This document shows positions 15,968 through 24,550 of a stretch of 55,153 bases of DNA, one piece after another. This DNA is from an uncultured Lysobacterales bacterium (lineage in GTDB: Bacteria > Pseudomonadota > Gammaproteobacteria > Xanthomonadales > SZUA-36): assembly GCA_937924405.1 (NCBI GenBank), contig CALDVW010000069.1, positions 1-55,153 of the forward strand, given 5' to 3'. The notes below the pieces were generated by a model. That model made no database searches, was not told the DNA's origin, and worked only from the letters and a program-made list of their open reading frames with translations. The first letter of the stretch is position 1, and each line of letters opens with the position of its first letter. Both the position numbers and the translations under genes were made by a program.

Positions 15968-17347
15968 TTAACCGTAACGTTGCTGCAGATACCGGAATAC
16001 GGCCCTCAAACCCAACGCTTCTCCCCCCTGGGGCCTGCCTGGCCGGTTGCCCTGATTCCAGGCGAAGGTGTCGATGTGCACCCAGGATATTTCGGGCTCG
16101 ACAAAATGTTCGAGGAACAGGGCGGCCGTGATGCAGCCACCAAAGGAAGTCTTGCTGCTGTTGTTCAGGTCAGCGATGGGGCTCTCGATCTGCTTTCGGT
16201 AAGGTTGATGCAAGGGCATGGTCCAGAGCGGGTCTTCCACCTCGTTACCCGCTGCCTGTATTCCTCTGGCCACTTCCTCGTCGTTGCTGAACAGGGGCGG
16301 AAGGTCGGCGCCCAGTGCGATTCGCGCCGCTCCGGTGAGCGTGGCGTAGTCGATCACCAGGTCCGGTAACTGCTCACAGGCATAGGCCAGAGCATCCGAC
16401 AGGACCACCCTGCCCTCAGCGTCGGTGTTGCCGATTTCGACCGACAGCCCTTTGCGCGTAGGGATAACGTCTCCCGGTCGGTAGGCATTGCCGGAAACGG
16501 AATTCTCAACGGCAGGAATCAACAATACAAGGCGTACCGGCAACTCCTGCTCCATGACCAGGTTGGCCAGGGCCAACGCGTGTGCGGCGCCGCCCATATC
16601 CTTTTTCATCAGTTGCATGCCCGCCGCCGATTTGAGGTCCAGGCCGCCGGTGTCGAAACAAACGCCCTTGCCCACCAGCGTCAGAACCGGCGCGCTTTCG
16701 TCCCCCCAGGTCAGTTCCAGCAATCTCGGCTCGCTGTCCGATGCCCGCCCCACGGCATGAATCGCCGGAAAATTACGGGTCAGCAATTCATCCCCCGTGA
16801 TGAATTCAGTCCCGGCACCGAATCGATCAGCTTCCCGGGTCACTGCGTCGGCGAGTTGCGATGGGCCCATGTGTTCAGTGGGCGTATTGACCAGGTCCCG
16901 AACCAGGTTTTGTGCGTCGCACAGGGAACGAACCTGCGCATCTATGTCTTCTTCCAGCAGCAGGACAGGCCGTAACTTCTTATCGGCCTTGTAGCGGTCA
17001 AAGCGATACGAAGCGAGACCCCAGCCCAGGCTGGCCTGTTGGCGTTTCTCTCTCGGCCAGTCACATTCCAGCCGGTAAACACCTTGCGGAAGTCCGCCGG
17101 CCAGGGCGCCGAGCCGGTACAGACATTGCTTCTCATCCACACCGAACAGCCAGGATTCAAGGGACCCGCCTTCTCCGGGTACGGCGCAGAACTTTCCGGG
17201 GCCAGCTTCGAACCCGGAATCTTCCACCCATTGCCGCTGAGCCGGTGCGGCCTCTTTTTTCCAATCTGCGAGGTCACCCTTCCCCACTGGCCGCAGCGGG
17301 ATAACCTTGGTCGCGTCGTCAAGGTCTTTAATCGAGATATAACTCAC
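15968..17347 (-). CDS. M17 leucyl aminopeptidase family protein
   Basis: A 459-residue cytoplasmic aminopeptidase with two metal ions. The C-terminal catalytic domain shows GKGVCFDTGGLDLK and MKKDMGGAAHA (metal-ligand Lys and Asp), then the family signature NTDAEGRVVLSDAL and YATLTGAARIALG. The N-terminal domain is shorter than in E. coli PepA and closer to the PepB-type branch. The gene follows the DegQ-type protease by 62 bp on the same strand, so the pair could handle damaged envelope proteins and the resulting peptides. That link is only positional. All catalytic residues I can check are present. Confidence 0.92.
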   Translation of the reverse strand: MSYISIKDLDDATKVIPLRPVGKGDLADWKKEAAPAQRQWVEDSGFEAGPGKFCAVPGEGGSLESWLFGVDEKQCLYRLGALAGGLPQGVYRLECDWPREKRQQASLGWGLASYRFDRYKADKKLRPVLLLEEDIDAQVRSLCDAQNLVRDLVNTPTEHMGPSQLADAVTREADRFGAGTEFITGDELLTRNFPAIHAVGRASDSEPRLLELTWGDESAPVLTLVGKGVCFDTGGLDLKSAAGMQLMKKDMGGAAHALALANLVMEQELPVRLVLLIPAVENSVSGNAYRPGDVIPTRKGLSVEIGNTDAEGRVVLSDALAYACEQLPDLVIDYATLTGAARIALGADLPPLFSNDEEVARGIQAAGNEVEDPLWTMPLHQPYRKQIESPIADLNNSSKTSFGGCITAALFLEHFVEPEISWVHIDTFAWNQGNRPGRPQGGEALGLRAVFRYLQQRYG

Positions 17348-17409
17348 TGCTGCACTTCACCTGTAAATTGACCCAAAAGGATAAATTGTTTTCCGCAACA
17401 AATCACGGC

Positions 17410-18774
17410 TTAGTCTACCCGCACCACGTAGTTGTTGCCGTTGCGCACAATTTCCAGGAAGAGCCTGCCTTCAGCGGACGAAACTGCTTCCTCGAATTCA
17501 CCCAGGTCACGAATTTTTATCCGGCTGACCCCGGTGACAACGTCGCCCGGGCGCATACCCCGGCGGGCCAGATTGCTGTCTGCCTCCAGCTTGGACAGGA
17601 TCACGCCCTGCAACATTACGGTATTCTGTTTCAGCGGGAGTTCCTCGAATGTCGCCCCGGTCAGGCGGGGGTCCACCGTTCCCCCATCCAATGCCTTGAG
17701 TTCCTCGACCTTGATCCTGATTTTCTTTTCAGACTGATCGCGGACAATGACCAGCGTCACTTTCTCATCCACCGGAAACTGGCCTTCGTAGTTGTGGAAT
17801 TCCTGCGCACTGCTGACTTCGTACTCACCGATGGAGATGATCACATCACCGGCCCGCAATCCTGCCCGGCCGGCATCAGATTCTTTCGCGACTTCCGCGA
17901 CCAAAACCCCTTTACCGCTCTCCACGTTAAAAGCGCCAGCCAGGTCACCGGTCAGGTCTTGCACGGAAATACCCAGGGTGCCCCGCCTGACTTCCCCGAA
18001 CCTGGCCAGTTGGTCCATCACGTACCTGGCCATCGCCGCCGGAATGGCGAATCCGATGCCGACATTACCCCCGCTTGGTGTAAATATGGCGCTGTTGATG
18101 CCGACCAGCTCGCCACGCAAATTGATCAACGCACCTCCCGAGTTTCCAGGATTGATCGAGGCATCGGTCTGAATGAAATTCTGAAATTCAAGCCCGCGAA
18201 ATCCGGTTCGGCCCAGCGCGCTGACAATACCGGAGGTAACCGTCTGGCCGAGCCCGAAAGGGTTCCCTACCGCCACCACGAAATCACCGACGCGCAGCTG
18301 TTTTGAATCAGCAAACGGCAGGCTTTGCAGATCCTCTGCGGAAATCCGGACCATCGCGAGATCAGTATCGGGATCTGTGCCGATCACCTCTGCGTCGAAG
18401 CTGCGCCCGTCCGAAAGGGTGACAGAGATTTCGTCCGCACCCCTTATCACGTGGTTGTTGGTCAGAATAAAGCCTTCTTTGTCATCTACCACTACACCGG
18501 AACCCAGGCTCTGGGAAACCCGTTCACGCGGCCGGTTGGGAATATTGAAGAACCGCCTGAAAAACGGATCATCCATCAACGGGCTGCGGACACGCACCCG
18601 GGTTTGCGTGTAGATGTTAACTACCGAGGGTGTCACGCGCTCGAGCACCGGGGCCAGTGAAGGCAGTTCTTCGCCGCCGGCCGCGACGGGCAATGCAGCC
18701 CGCGCCGGCGCTGAAACCGCCAGCAAAAACACCGAACAAACCAGGTTCAGATACCACTTGTCAGACTGCCGCAC
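17410..18774 (-). CDS. degQ: periplasmic DegQ/DegP-type serine protease
   Basis: A secreted HtrA-family quality-control protease. The frame is open far upstream, but the GTG at 18774 gives a 454-residue protein with a proper signal peptide (hydrophobic LVCSVFLLAV, then APARA near residue 26). GGGGA lies in front. The trypsin-like triad is His108 in LTNNHVI, Asp138 in PDTDLAM and Ser212 in NPGNSGGAL. Two PDZ domains follow, from about 260 and from about 365, each with the usual RAGLRAGDVIISI or LARRGMRPGDVVTGV strand. The region corresponding to the DegP LA loop is short, so DegQ is the better name. It is divergent from the HNH gene. Confidence 0.92.
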   Translation of the reverse strand: MRQSDKWYLNLVCSVFLLAVSAPARAALPVAAGGEELPSLAPVLERVTPSVVNIYTQTRVRVRSPLMDDPFFRRFFNIPNRPRERVSQSLGSGVVVDDKEGFILTNNHVIRGADEISVTLSDGRSFDAEVIGTDPDTDLAMVRISAEDLQSLPFADSKQLRVGDFVVAVGNPFGLGQTVTSGIVSALGRTGFRGLEFQNFIQTDASINPGNSGGALINLRGELVGINSAIFTPSGGNVGIGFAIPAAMARYVMDQLARFGEVRRGTLGISVQDLTGDLAGAFNVESGKGVLVAEVAKESDAGRAGLRAGDVIISIGEYEVSSAQEFHNYEGQFPVDEKVTLVIVRDQSEKKIRIKVEELKALDGGTVDPRLTGATFEELPLKQNTVMLQGVILSKLEADSNLARRGMRPGDVVTGVSRIKIRDLGEFEEAVSSAEGRLFLEIVRNGNNYVVRVD

Positions 18775-18970
18775 GTTCTCTATTCCCCGCTGTTTCGATG
18801 GTTGAAACCGTCTCCGTACCCGACGGTAGCCTATGAAAGTAAAACACCATAAAGCATCTGTCGCTAGCCGTACAGGAATCACATTTTCTGACAAGATTGC
18901 TTGCCATTTGGCTAAAAACCGGATATATAGCCATAAAAGAGAAACACAGGCACAATATCTTGTGTTAAGG

Positions 18971-19585
18971 ATGAACACAGACCTCCAACAACAAGTATTG
19001 CGGACAGATGTCGCCGGCATGCCGCTCGAATGGATCAGCTACCAGGATGCAGTCCGGCTGATTGCGCTCGGCCAGGTCAGTTATTCACTCGGCCGTATCC
19101 TCTATCGCATCCATGGCGGCATCAATGCCATCACCGGCCTTCAGAGCGTGGCCGATGTCAGTGCAATCATAGCCAGCTACGGCCACCATCCTCACACGCA
19201 CCTGTTTTCGGATAACTATACGCCACCCTTGAGCAACAAGGCTTTATTCAGGCGTGATCAGTCCCTGTGCCTGTATTGCGGAGAACAATTCCCAAATGGT
19301 CTGCTATCCCGCGACCACGTCAAGCCTCTGAGCCAGGGGGGGCTGGATATCTGGGGCAACGTGGTTGCCGCCTGCAAGCGCTGTAATAACCATAAAGCCG
19401 GGAGAACTCCGGAACAGGCGGGAATGGAATTACTGGCCATTCCTTTTACACCGACCCACGCGGAATACGTTTATCTGCAGGGCCGTAAAATCCTTGCGGA
19501 CCAGATGGAGTTTTTACTTGCCCATTTTCCGCGCAACAGTCGCTTGCGCAAAAGAGTGGAGCAAGGCAATGACCTGTTGGCCTGA
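18971..19585 (+). CDS. HNH endonuclease family protein
   Basis: A 204-residue protein with one HNH nuclease domain. CLYCG (Cys100, Cys103) and CKRCNNHK (Cys135, Cys138) form a zinc site around the motif LSRDHVKPLSQGG (Asp115-His116) and the asparagine of WGNVV. The N-terminal part, VLRTDVAGMPLEWISYQDAVRL, is typical of a conserved stand-alone HNH family found beside housekeeping genes in many Proteobacteria. I chose the ATG at 18971. The frame is open back to 18833, but that segment overlaps the degQ promoter region and lacks the family pattern. No toxin or immunity partner and no phage genes lie nearby, so it looks like a chromosomal gene rather than a mobile nuclease. Its target is unknown. 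Confidence 0.85.
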   Translation: MNTDLQQQVLRTDVAGMPLEWISYQDAVRLIALGQVSYSLGRILYRIHGGINAITGLQSVADVSAIIASYGHHPHTHLFSDNYTPPLSNKALFRRDQSLCLYCGEQFPNGLLSRDHVKPLSQGGLDIWGNVVAACKRCNNHKAGRTPEQAGMELLAIPFTPTHAEYVYLQGRKILADQMEFLLAHFPRNSRLRKRVEQGNDLLA

Positions 19586-19602
19586 ACAGCCGGAACAGGG
19601 CA

Positions 19603-20487
19603 TCAAGCTCTCAGGCAACGCTGCCGCAGCATTCCCCCAAACGACAAATCATCGAACAGACGGTTGAGGCGAGCCGTATCGACTTCCGAGCGATGCAGTA
19701 GTGGTGAAGCAAGCGCCGACTCGACCGCTGTTTCAATCACGGTAAGCTTTTTTGCCAGCTCTGCCGCTTCCCGGTTGTCAGCAAGTTTCTGTTGCAATGA
19801 TTTGGCTCCACGGATTCCCAGGTGCTGAACTTCTTCAAGGCGGTCATAAATACTATCGAGGTCGCCAAAATGCTCCAGCAACGCAGAAGCTGATTTTGGT
19901 CCAACCCCGGGCACACCGGGAATGTTGTCAACTGAGTCCCCGGTAAGCGCCAGGTAATCGGCCATTTGCTCCGGCATCACGCCGAATTTTTCTGTCAGCT
20001 GCTTCGCATTCAATTTTTGATTGCGGGAGAAGTCCCACCAGAAGTCTCTTTCGCCGACAAGTTGTGCCAGGTCTTTATCGCTGGTCACGACACAAACCGA
20101 ATGTCCGCGTGCACTCCAGTATTCAGCCAGTGTACCGATCAGGTCATCTGCTTCGTAGCGGTCATCTGCGTAACATTGCAAGCCCATCGCCTCGGCCACC
20201 GACCTGGCCCAGGAAAACTGTCGTTTCAGTTCCTCTGGAGCTGGGTCTCGATTGGCCTTGTATTCCGGATAAATCTCGTTTCGGTAGCTTTTGGAAAGCG
20301 ATTCGTCGAAAGCGATCGCCACGTGTTCGGCGCCGGTCTGCTCCAGCAGGCTGCACAGGAAACCCGAAAAGCCATAAACCGCATTGGTGGGCTGGCCCGC
20401 CTTGTTGACGAAATCATCCGACATGGAGAACCACGCACGAAATATGTAGATACTGGCGTCAACAAGGTAGACAGAAGGTAAAGCCAT
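19603..20487 (-). CDS. xni: flap endonuclease Xni / 5'-3' exonuclease family
   Basis: A 294-residue structure-specific nuclease related to the N-terminal domain of DNA polymerase I. VDASIYIFRAW at the start, DDRYEADDLIGTLA and VTSDKDLAQLV provide the acidic metal site. GDSVDNIPGVPGVGPKSASALL is the H3TH DNA-binding and K-ion loop, with two more metal-site aspartates. The start is either the ATG at 20487 or a TTG two codons earlier at 20493, which has AGGA at better spacing. No polymerase domain follows, so this is the free-standing enzyme. It lies 16 bp behind the beta-propeller gene on the same strand and converges with the HNH gene. Confidence 0.9.
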   Translation of the reverse strand: MALPSVYLVDASIYIFRAWFSMSDDFVNKAGQPTNAVYGFSGFLCSLLEQTGAEHVAIAFDESLSKSYRNEIYPEYKANRDPAPEELKRQFSWARSVAEAMGLQCYADDRYEADDLIGTLAEYWSARGHSVCVVTSDKDLAQLVGERDFWWDFSRNQKLNAKQLTEKFGVMPEQMADYLALTGDSVDNIPGVPGVGPKSASALLEHFGDLDSIYDRLEEVQHLGIRGAKSLQQKLADNREAAELAKKLTVIETAVESALASPLLHRSEVDTARLNRLFDDLSFGGMLRQRCLRA

Positions 20488-20503
20488 TGGCAATTATATC
20501 CTG

Positions 20504-21883
20504 CTATTGTTTCTTTTCAGCAGCCGCTTTCCTGCGTTCTTCGAGCGTTCTTTGCATTTTTCTCATATCCGGGGGGACTATATCACTGCCTTGAGCCACG
20601 GGTGTGCGCATGACCACGGCCCCGGCGCCATCATTCTTCCCACCAGTGTTCGCTAAGTAATACAGGTTTCCTCCCTGCAAGGTGGCCAGGCCAGGATGAT
20701 CGTATTCCTTGATGGCGACGGCCATTGGAATTAGAGCCTCGGCTGCCGAAGCAGCACCATCAAGCTTTAGACGCATCAGTCTTTGCGGCTGGAGCCCGCC
20801 CTGAACAATCAGCAACTCCCCTAATGCATATTCAATTCCTTCGATACCGCCAAAATTGGTATCGGCCGGACCGGAGAGCATGTAAGCCTGTTGGGCAACG
20901 GGGTCCACGACAAAAATACCCTTTGCTGAATCAGATACGAAAATCCGGCTGTTATCGGGCGTGACCGTTACGTCCCTCAGGGAAACAAGTTCCTTGCTGC
21001 TGACAAAACCGGCTATGCGGTCTTCTTCCGGCGCTTTGAGATACACAATGGGCGTGGCTCGATCAACAACATATACGTGGCCCTCATCCGTGACCGCTAT
21101 GCCGCCCAGTTCGTGGGGCAGGGAATCGACGGGGAGGAAGTAGGTTCCAATCAGCTCCAGGGTTTCCAGGTTGAATTCAACCAGGGCAGCCCGGTACTGA
21201 TCTGCCGGCTTGAACGCGGCGAAATCCGGGGTAGCAGTGGTCGAGATCCACAGTCGATTTTTTTCTGAGTCCGCATGTATACCGCCTATGGACCAGAGAC
21301 CGTTACGATCATCGGCCTGGAGCAGAACTTCCGCTTCACCCTCCATTGATACGGCGAGCACTTTGCCTTCTTTGGCTGTACCGATGAGGAATCGCTCGCG
21401 GGTACTGTCCCAGGTAATGGACCGGAAATCCACCGCTTCACCCGGCAATGTGAATTGCACAAAAGCGTCTCCGGCAGGAACCATGGTTTCCAGCATCAAG
21501 TCGTTCAAATACGCGTACAACTCGGTTTTACGGATGTTGAGTGTGTCGTCGGTCTGATTGAAATCATAAGCCACACCCTGCCGCGTCATTTTCAGCATTT
21601 GCTCGTATGCAATGGATTTTTCATCCAACAGGCCCGCGGCGCGTACGACATCAACCTGGTATTTCACGTTGAACGGCCGCTGATCACGCAGCTGCTGGCT
21701 GATTTCCAGGGCACGGCGATGCTGACCTTCTTCAAACGCCTTGGCTGACTGCTCTTCGAGTGCAGAGATTTCACCCGGTGTTAACTGGCTCTTCTCACCG
21801 GGTGGCTCTTGCGCTGTCAACGAGGCAGAAAGCAACAAAGTCAATAGCGCCGCGACGGCGCCAGCCAATAAATTTCTTTGCAT
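20504..21883 (-). CDS. secreted beta-propeller protein of unknown function
   Basis: A 459-residue exported protein with a signal peptide (LLAGAVAALLTLLLSASLTAQ). After it comes a helical segment of about 60 residues that looks like a tetratricopeptide-type repeat (EEGQHRRALEISQQLR). From about residue 140 there are repeated four-strand blades, with lines such as WSIGGIHADSEKNRLWIST, GGIAVTDEGHVYVVD, LRDVTVTPDNSRIFVSD and IEGIEYALGELLIVQG. These resemble NHL, SMP-30 or YncE-type propellers. The tail is a charged helix rich in Lys and Arg. I do not recognise an enzyme active site. It precedes xni in the same transcript, but no functional link is apparent. Confidence 0.65.
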   Translation of the reverse strand: MQRNLLAGAVAALLTLLLSASLTAQEPPGEKSQLTPGEISALEEQSAKAFEEGQHRRALEISQQLRDQRPFNVKYQVDVVRAAGLLDEKSIAYEQMLKMTRQGVAYDFNQTDDTLNIRKTELYAYLNDLMLETMVPAGDAFVQFTLPGEAVDFRSITWDSTRERFLIGTAKEGKVLAVSMEGEAEVLLQADDRNGLWSIGGIHADSEKNRLWISTTATPDFAAFKPADQYRAALVEFNLETLELIGTYFLPVDSLPHELGGIAVTDEGHVYVVDRATPIVYLKAPEEDRIAGFVSSKELVSLRDVTVTPDNSRIFVSDSAKGIFVVDPVAQQAYMLSGPADTNFGGIEGIEYALGELLIVQGGLQPQRLMRLKLDGAASAAEALIPMAVAIKEYDHPGLATLQGGNLYYLANTGGKNDGAGAVVMRTPVAQGSDIVPPDMRKMQRTLEERRKAAAEKKQ

Positions 21884-22032
21884 TTTTTGTCCTTGAAAGA
21901 TCTGTAATGGGTGTTCTGACCTGCTTTGAACCGAAAGCCGACTTTTAGTTCCAACGCCGCGAAAGAATGTGATTGTTGCAGCTTAAAGTTACAATCCCCC
22001 CAGTTTACCAAATCTACCGGACTGATGACCTG

Positions 22033-22563
22033 ATGAACAACGAGATCACTCATTTCAGGGGACGTTACCTGAGCCTGCTTGAGAGAAATAACTGGGAGTA
22101 TGCGAGCCGGAGCAATGCGAGCGGTGTCGTCGGGATCGTGGCCGTAACCCCGGGCGGCGAAATCATTCTGGTTGAGCAGTACCGGCGGCCGGTTGATTCA
22201 AGGGTTATCGAATTGCCGGCCGGCCTGGTTGGCGATCAGGCGGATCCGGATGAATCCATTCTGGATGCAGCGCGCCGTGAACTGGAGGAAGAAACCGGAT
22301 TTCTGGCAGCCGGCCTGGAAGTCCTGATGGCCTGCCCGAGTTCAGCAGGGATGACTGATGAAATCATCACTTTCGTCAAGGCAACCAAACTGAAGCAAGT
22401 CGGGCCGGGGGGAGGTGACGAAAGTGAAGATATCGAGGTTCATGTAATACCTCTCGAAGATGTGGATCACTGGCTTCAGGAACGAGCGTCTGAAGGTATT
22501 CCGATGGATCCGAAAATTTATACGGCGCTCTATTGGCTGAAATACCCGGGTGATCCGACATGA
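22033..22563 (+). CDS. Nudix hydrolase, ADP-ribose pyrophosphatase-like
   Basis: A 176-residue Nudix enzyme starting at the ATG at 22033. The frame is open from a TTG at 21973, but that part is not family-like. ILVEQYRRPVDSRVIELPAGLVGD is the nucleoside-sugar branch signature, and the Nudix box ends in RRELEEETGF with the catalytic Glu residues present. The loop between the box glycine and its first glutamate is one residue longer than the consensus GX5E. This variant occurs in some ADP-ribose hydrolases. The stop overlaps the next start as ATGA, so expression with the isoaspartyl peptidase is coupled. ADP-ribose or another ADP-sugar is the likely substrate. Confidence 0.85.
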   Translation: MNNEITHFRGRYLSLLERNNWEYASRSNASGVVGIVAVTPGGEIILVEQYRRPVDSRVIELPAGLVGDQADPDESILDAARRELEEETGFLAAGLEVLMACPSSAGMTDEIITFVKATKLKQVGPGGGDESEDIEVHVIPLEDVDHWLQERASEGIPMDPKIYTALYWLKYPGDPT

Positions 22564-23609
22564 AAAAACCGGAAATCAAGGTGATCCGTCGATTCGCCTG
22601 TTCTGTCCTGACTATCTTATTGACCGGAGTGCTCACCATGGCCCACGCCCAGACTCCTTCCGCAGTACCGAACCGTCCCACCGCGATCGCCATACACGGG
22701 GGTTCAGGAACCATTAACAAGGGCGACCTGTCGGCCTCGAAAGAACGTGAAATCCGGAAAACCCTGGAACATGCGGTTCGGGCAGGGCATGCAATTCTAA
22801 CCTCCGGCGGCAGCAGTGTCGAAGCGGTGACCACCGCGATTACCCTGCTCGAAAATTCGCCCCACTTCAATGCCGGCAAAGGTGCGGTTTTCAACGCTGA
22901 AGGCAAGAACGAGATGGATGCGTCCATTATGGAGGGCGCTGGATTGAACGCCGGATCGGTCGCTGCGGTGCACAATGTAAGAAACCCGATCCTGCTGGCG
23001 GAAAAAGTCATGACAGACTCAATCCACGTGATGTTGATGGGACAGGGGGCCGAACAGTTTGCCCGGCAACAGGGCATCTCCTTCGAGGACGATGAGTATT
23101 TTTGGACCGAGTACCGCTGGCAACAATTCGAAAAAGCCCGTGCAGCAGGCGATGGCGATACATCTTATCTCTCGGAAACTCCGGACCAGTGGTTTTCCAC
23201 AGTCGGCACCGTTGCCCTGGATTCACAAGGGAATCTCGCCGCGGGAACTTCAACCGGCGGCATGACCAACAAACGCTGGGGCCGGGTGGGCGATTCACCG
23301 ATTATCGGGGCCGGCACCTATGCCGATAATCGCTCCTGCGCCGTGAGCGCGACCGGCCATGGTGAATATTTCATCCGCGCCACGGTGGCGCGCGATATCT
23401 GTGCACGGGTCCAGTACAGGGAAACCAGCCTGGCCCTGGCCGCTGATCAAGTCATTGGCGGGCAATTGGCGGAAATGGGCGGAGACGGTGGCATCATCGC
23501 GGTGGATCCCGAAGGCAACGTCGTGCTGACTTTCAACACGCCGGGCATGTACCGCGCGAGCATCGATGCCGAGGGGAACGTATACGTCGCAATCTATAAC
23601 GACGAATAA
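22560..23609 (+). CDS. iaaA: isoaspartyl peptidase / L-asparaginase (Ntn-hydrolase), exported
   Basis: A self-cleaving N-terminal nucleophile hydrolase of 349 residues. IAIHGGSGTI opens the alpha chain, HFNAGKGAVFN and NEMDASIMEG follow, and autocleavage should occur before Thr217 in WFSTVGTVALD. GTSTGGMTNKRWGRVGDSPIIGAGTYAD is the beta-chain substrate block. An N-terminal hydrophobic segment ending near AHAQ predicts export to the periplasm, while the E. coli enzyme has none. It starts inside the stop of the Nudix gene (ATGA). It would degrade beta-aspartyl dipeptides and asparagine outside the cytoplasm. The pairing with a nucleotide-sugar hydrolase has no obvious biochemical reason. Confidence 0.9.
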   Translation: MKKPEIKVIRRFACSVLTILLTGVLTMAHAQTPSAVPNRPTAIAIHGGSGTINKGDLSASKEREIRKTLEHAVRAGHAILTSGGSSVEAVTTAITLLENSPHFNAGKGAVFNAEGKNEMDASIMEGAGLNAGSVAAVHNVRNPILLAEKVMTDSIHVMLMGQGAEQFARQQGISFEDDEYFWTEYRWQQFEKARAAGDGDTSYLSETPDQWFSTVGTVALDSQGNLAAGTSTGGMTNKRWGRVGDSPIIGAGTYADNRSCAVSATGHGEYFIRATVARDICARVQYRETSLALAADQVIGGQLAEMGGDGGIIAVDPEGNVVLTFNTPGMYRASIDAEGNVYVAIYNDE

Positions 23610-23706
23610 GGGGAGTTTCGTTTCCCTGCTCCCGGCTGCGCCGGAAGGCGGCTGCGCTCAACCGCATTATTTTTACCCGCTACGCGGGATGGGATGGGGA
23701 GTTTCG
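23610..23706. repeat. 11-bp direct repeat bracketing a GC-rich hairpin-containing segment
   Basis: GGGGAGTTTCG occurs at 23610-23620, directly at the iaaA stop, and again at 23696-23706. The 75 bp between them hold GCGGCTGCG-type repeats, a short T-run and the small hairpin CCCGC-TAC-GCGGG. It lies between two converging genes. It could be a dispersed intergenic repeat unit or chance. There is no T-tract terminator. Confidence 0.4.
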
Positions 23707-23711
23707 CGGGA

Positions 23712-24545
23712 TCAGGAATTGAGTCGCTGCCAGAGCAGGAAGCTGGCGTTGGCGCGGTTCAGGGTGTAAATGTGAAACCCGGGAGCGCCGCCCTGCAGTA
23801 ACCGTTCGCAAAGCGCCGTTACCACGTCCAGGCCAAAGGCGCGAATCGAAGCGCCGTCGTCGCCAAATCCTTCCAGCCTCCTTCGGATCCACTGCGGTAT
23901 CTCAGCTCCGCACATGGCTGAAAATCGCGAAAGTTGCTTATAGTTGGTAATGGGCATGATTCCGGGAGTGACCGGAATATCTATCCCTGTGCGCTGACAA
24001 TCGTCGAGGAATCCGAAATAGGCATCGGCGTTGTAAAAATACTGGGTGACAGCCCCGTCAGCGCCAGCTTCGACTTTTTGTTTGAAGTAGTACAACTCAT
24101 CCCGCGGTGAATGGGACTCGGGATGAAACTCGGGGTAACAGGCCACTTCGATATGAAAGTGCTCTCCAAATTCCCGGCGAATGAAACTGACCAGTTCATT
24201 GGCGTACTGGAAAGGACCCGGACCATCCAGGCCCTCAGGCCGGTCTCCGCGAAGCACGACCAGCCGCTTTACTCCCTTGTCGCGGTAGGCAGTCAGGATG
24301 TCCCGCAACATCTCCTCGTTCTGGGCCATGCAGGAAATGTGTGGCGCCACGGGGACTTCGGTCTCAGCCGCCAGGGCTTCGACCGTTTCCCGCGTGGCTT
24401 CCAGCGTTGAGCCGCCGGCGCCGAAGGTCACTGACAGGTAATCCGGGTTAAGTGGCGCCAGCTTCTGCCACGTGGACTCCAGGATCAGCTGCTGTTCCGC
24501 CGTCCTTGGCGGAAAAAACTCAAACGATATCCGGGGCTTTACCAA
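23712..24545 (-). CDS. metF: 5,10-methylenetetrahydrofolate reductase
   Basis: A 277-residue FAD enzyme that makes 5-methyltetrahydrofolate for methionine synthesis. ISFEFFPPRT at the start carries the conserved Glu, YLSVTFGAGGS binds the flavin region, and the sequence continues with VLRGDRPEG, VACYPEFHPES, AVTQYFYNADAY and PGIMPITNYKQ. The only sensible start is a TTG at 24545, five bases after the ahcY stop, since no other start codon lies before the first conserved strand. Order metK-ahcY-metF on one strand makes a methyl-cycle operon. Length and motifs match E. coli MetF. Confidence 0.95.
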   Translation of the reverse strand: MVKPRISFEFFPPRTAEQQLILESTWQKLAPLNPDYLSVTFGAGGSTLEATRETVEALAAETEVPVAPHISCMAQNEEMLRDILTAYRDKGVKRLVVLRGDRPEGLDGPGPFQYANELVSFIRREFGEHFHIEVACYPEFHPESHSPRDELYYFKQKVEAGADGAVTQYFYNADAYFGFLDDCQRTGIDIPVTPGIMPITNYKQLSRFSAMCGAEIPQWIRRRLEGFGDDGASIRAFGLDVVTALCERLLQGGAPGFHIYTLNRANASFLLWQRLNS

Positions 24546-24550
24546 GAATC

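Noticed and set aside
15697-16131. Two short overlapping open frames on opposite strands between the CotH-like gene and the aminopeptidase
   Set aside because: Neither has a ribosome site or family motif, and both run into neighbouring genes. Possible decayed sequence, but not supportable as genes.
18833-18970. A 46-codon N-terminal extension of the HNH gene
   Set aside because: It overlaps the degQ promoter region and does not look like the family start. The ATG at 18971 fits better.
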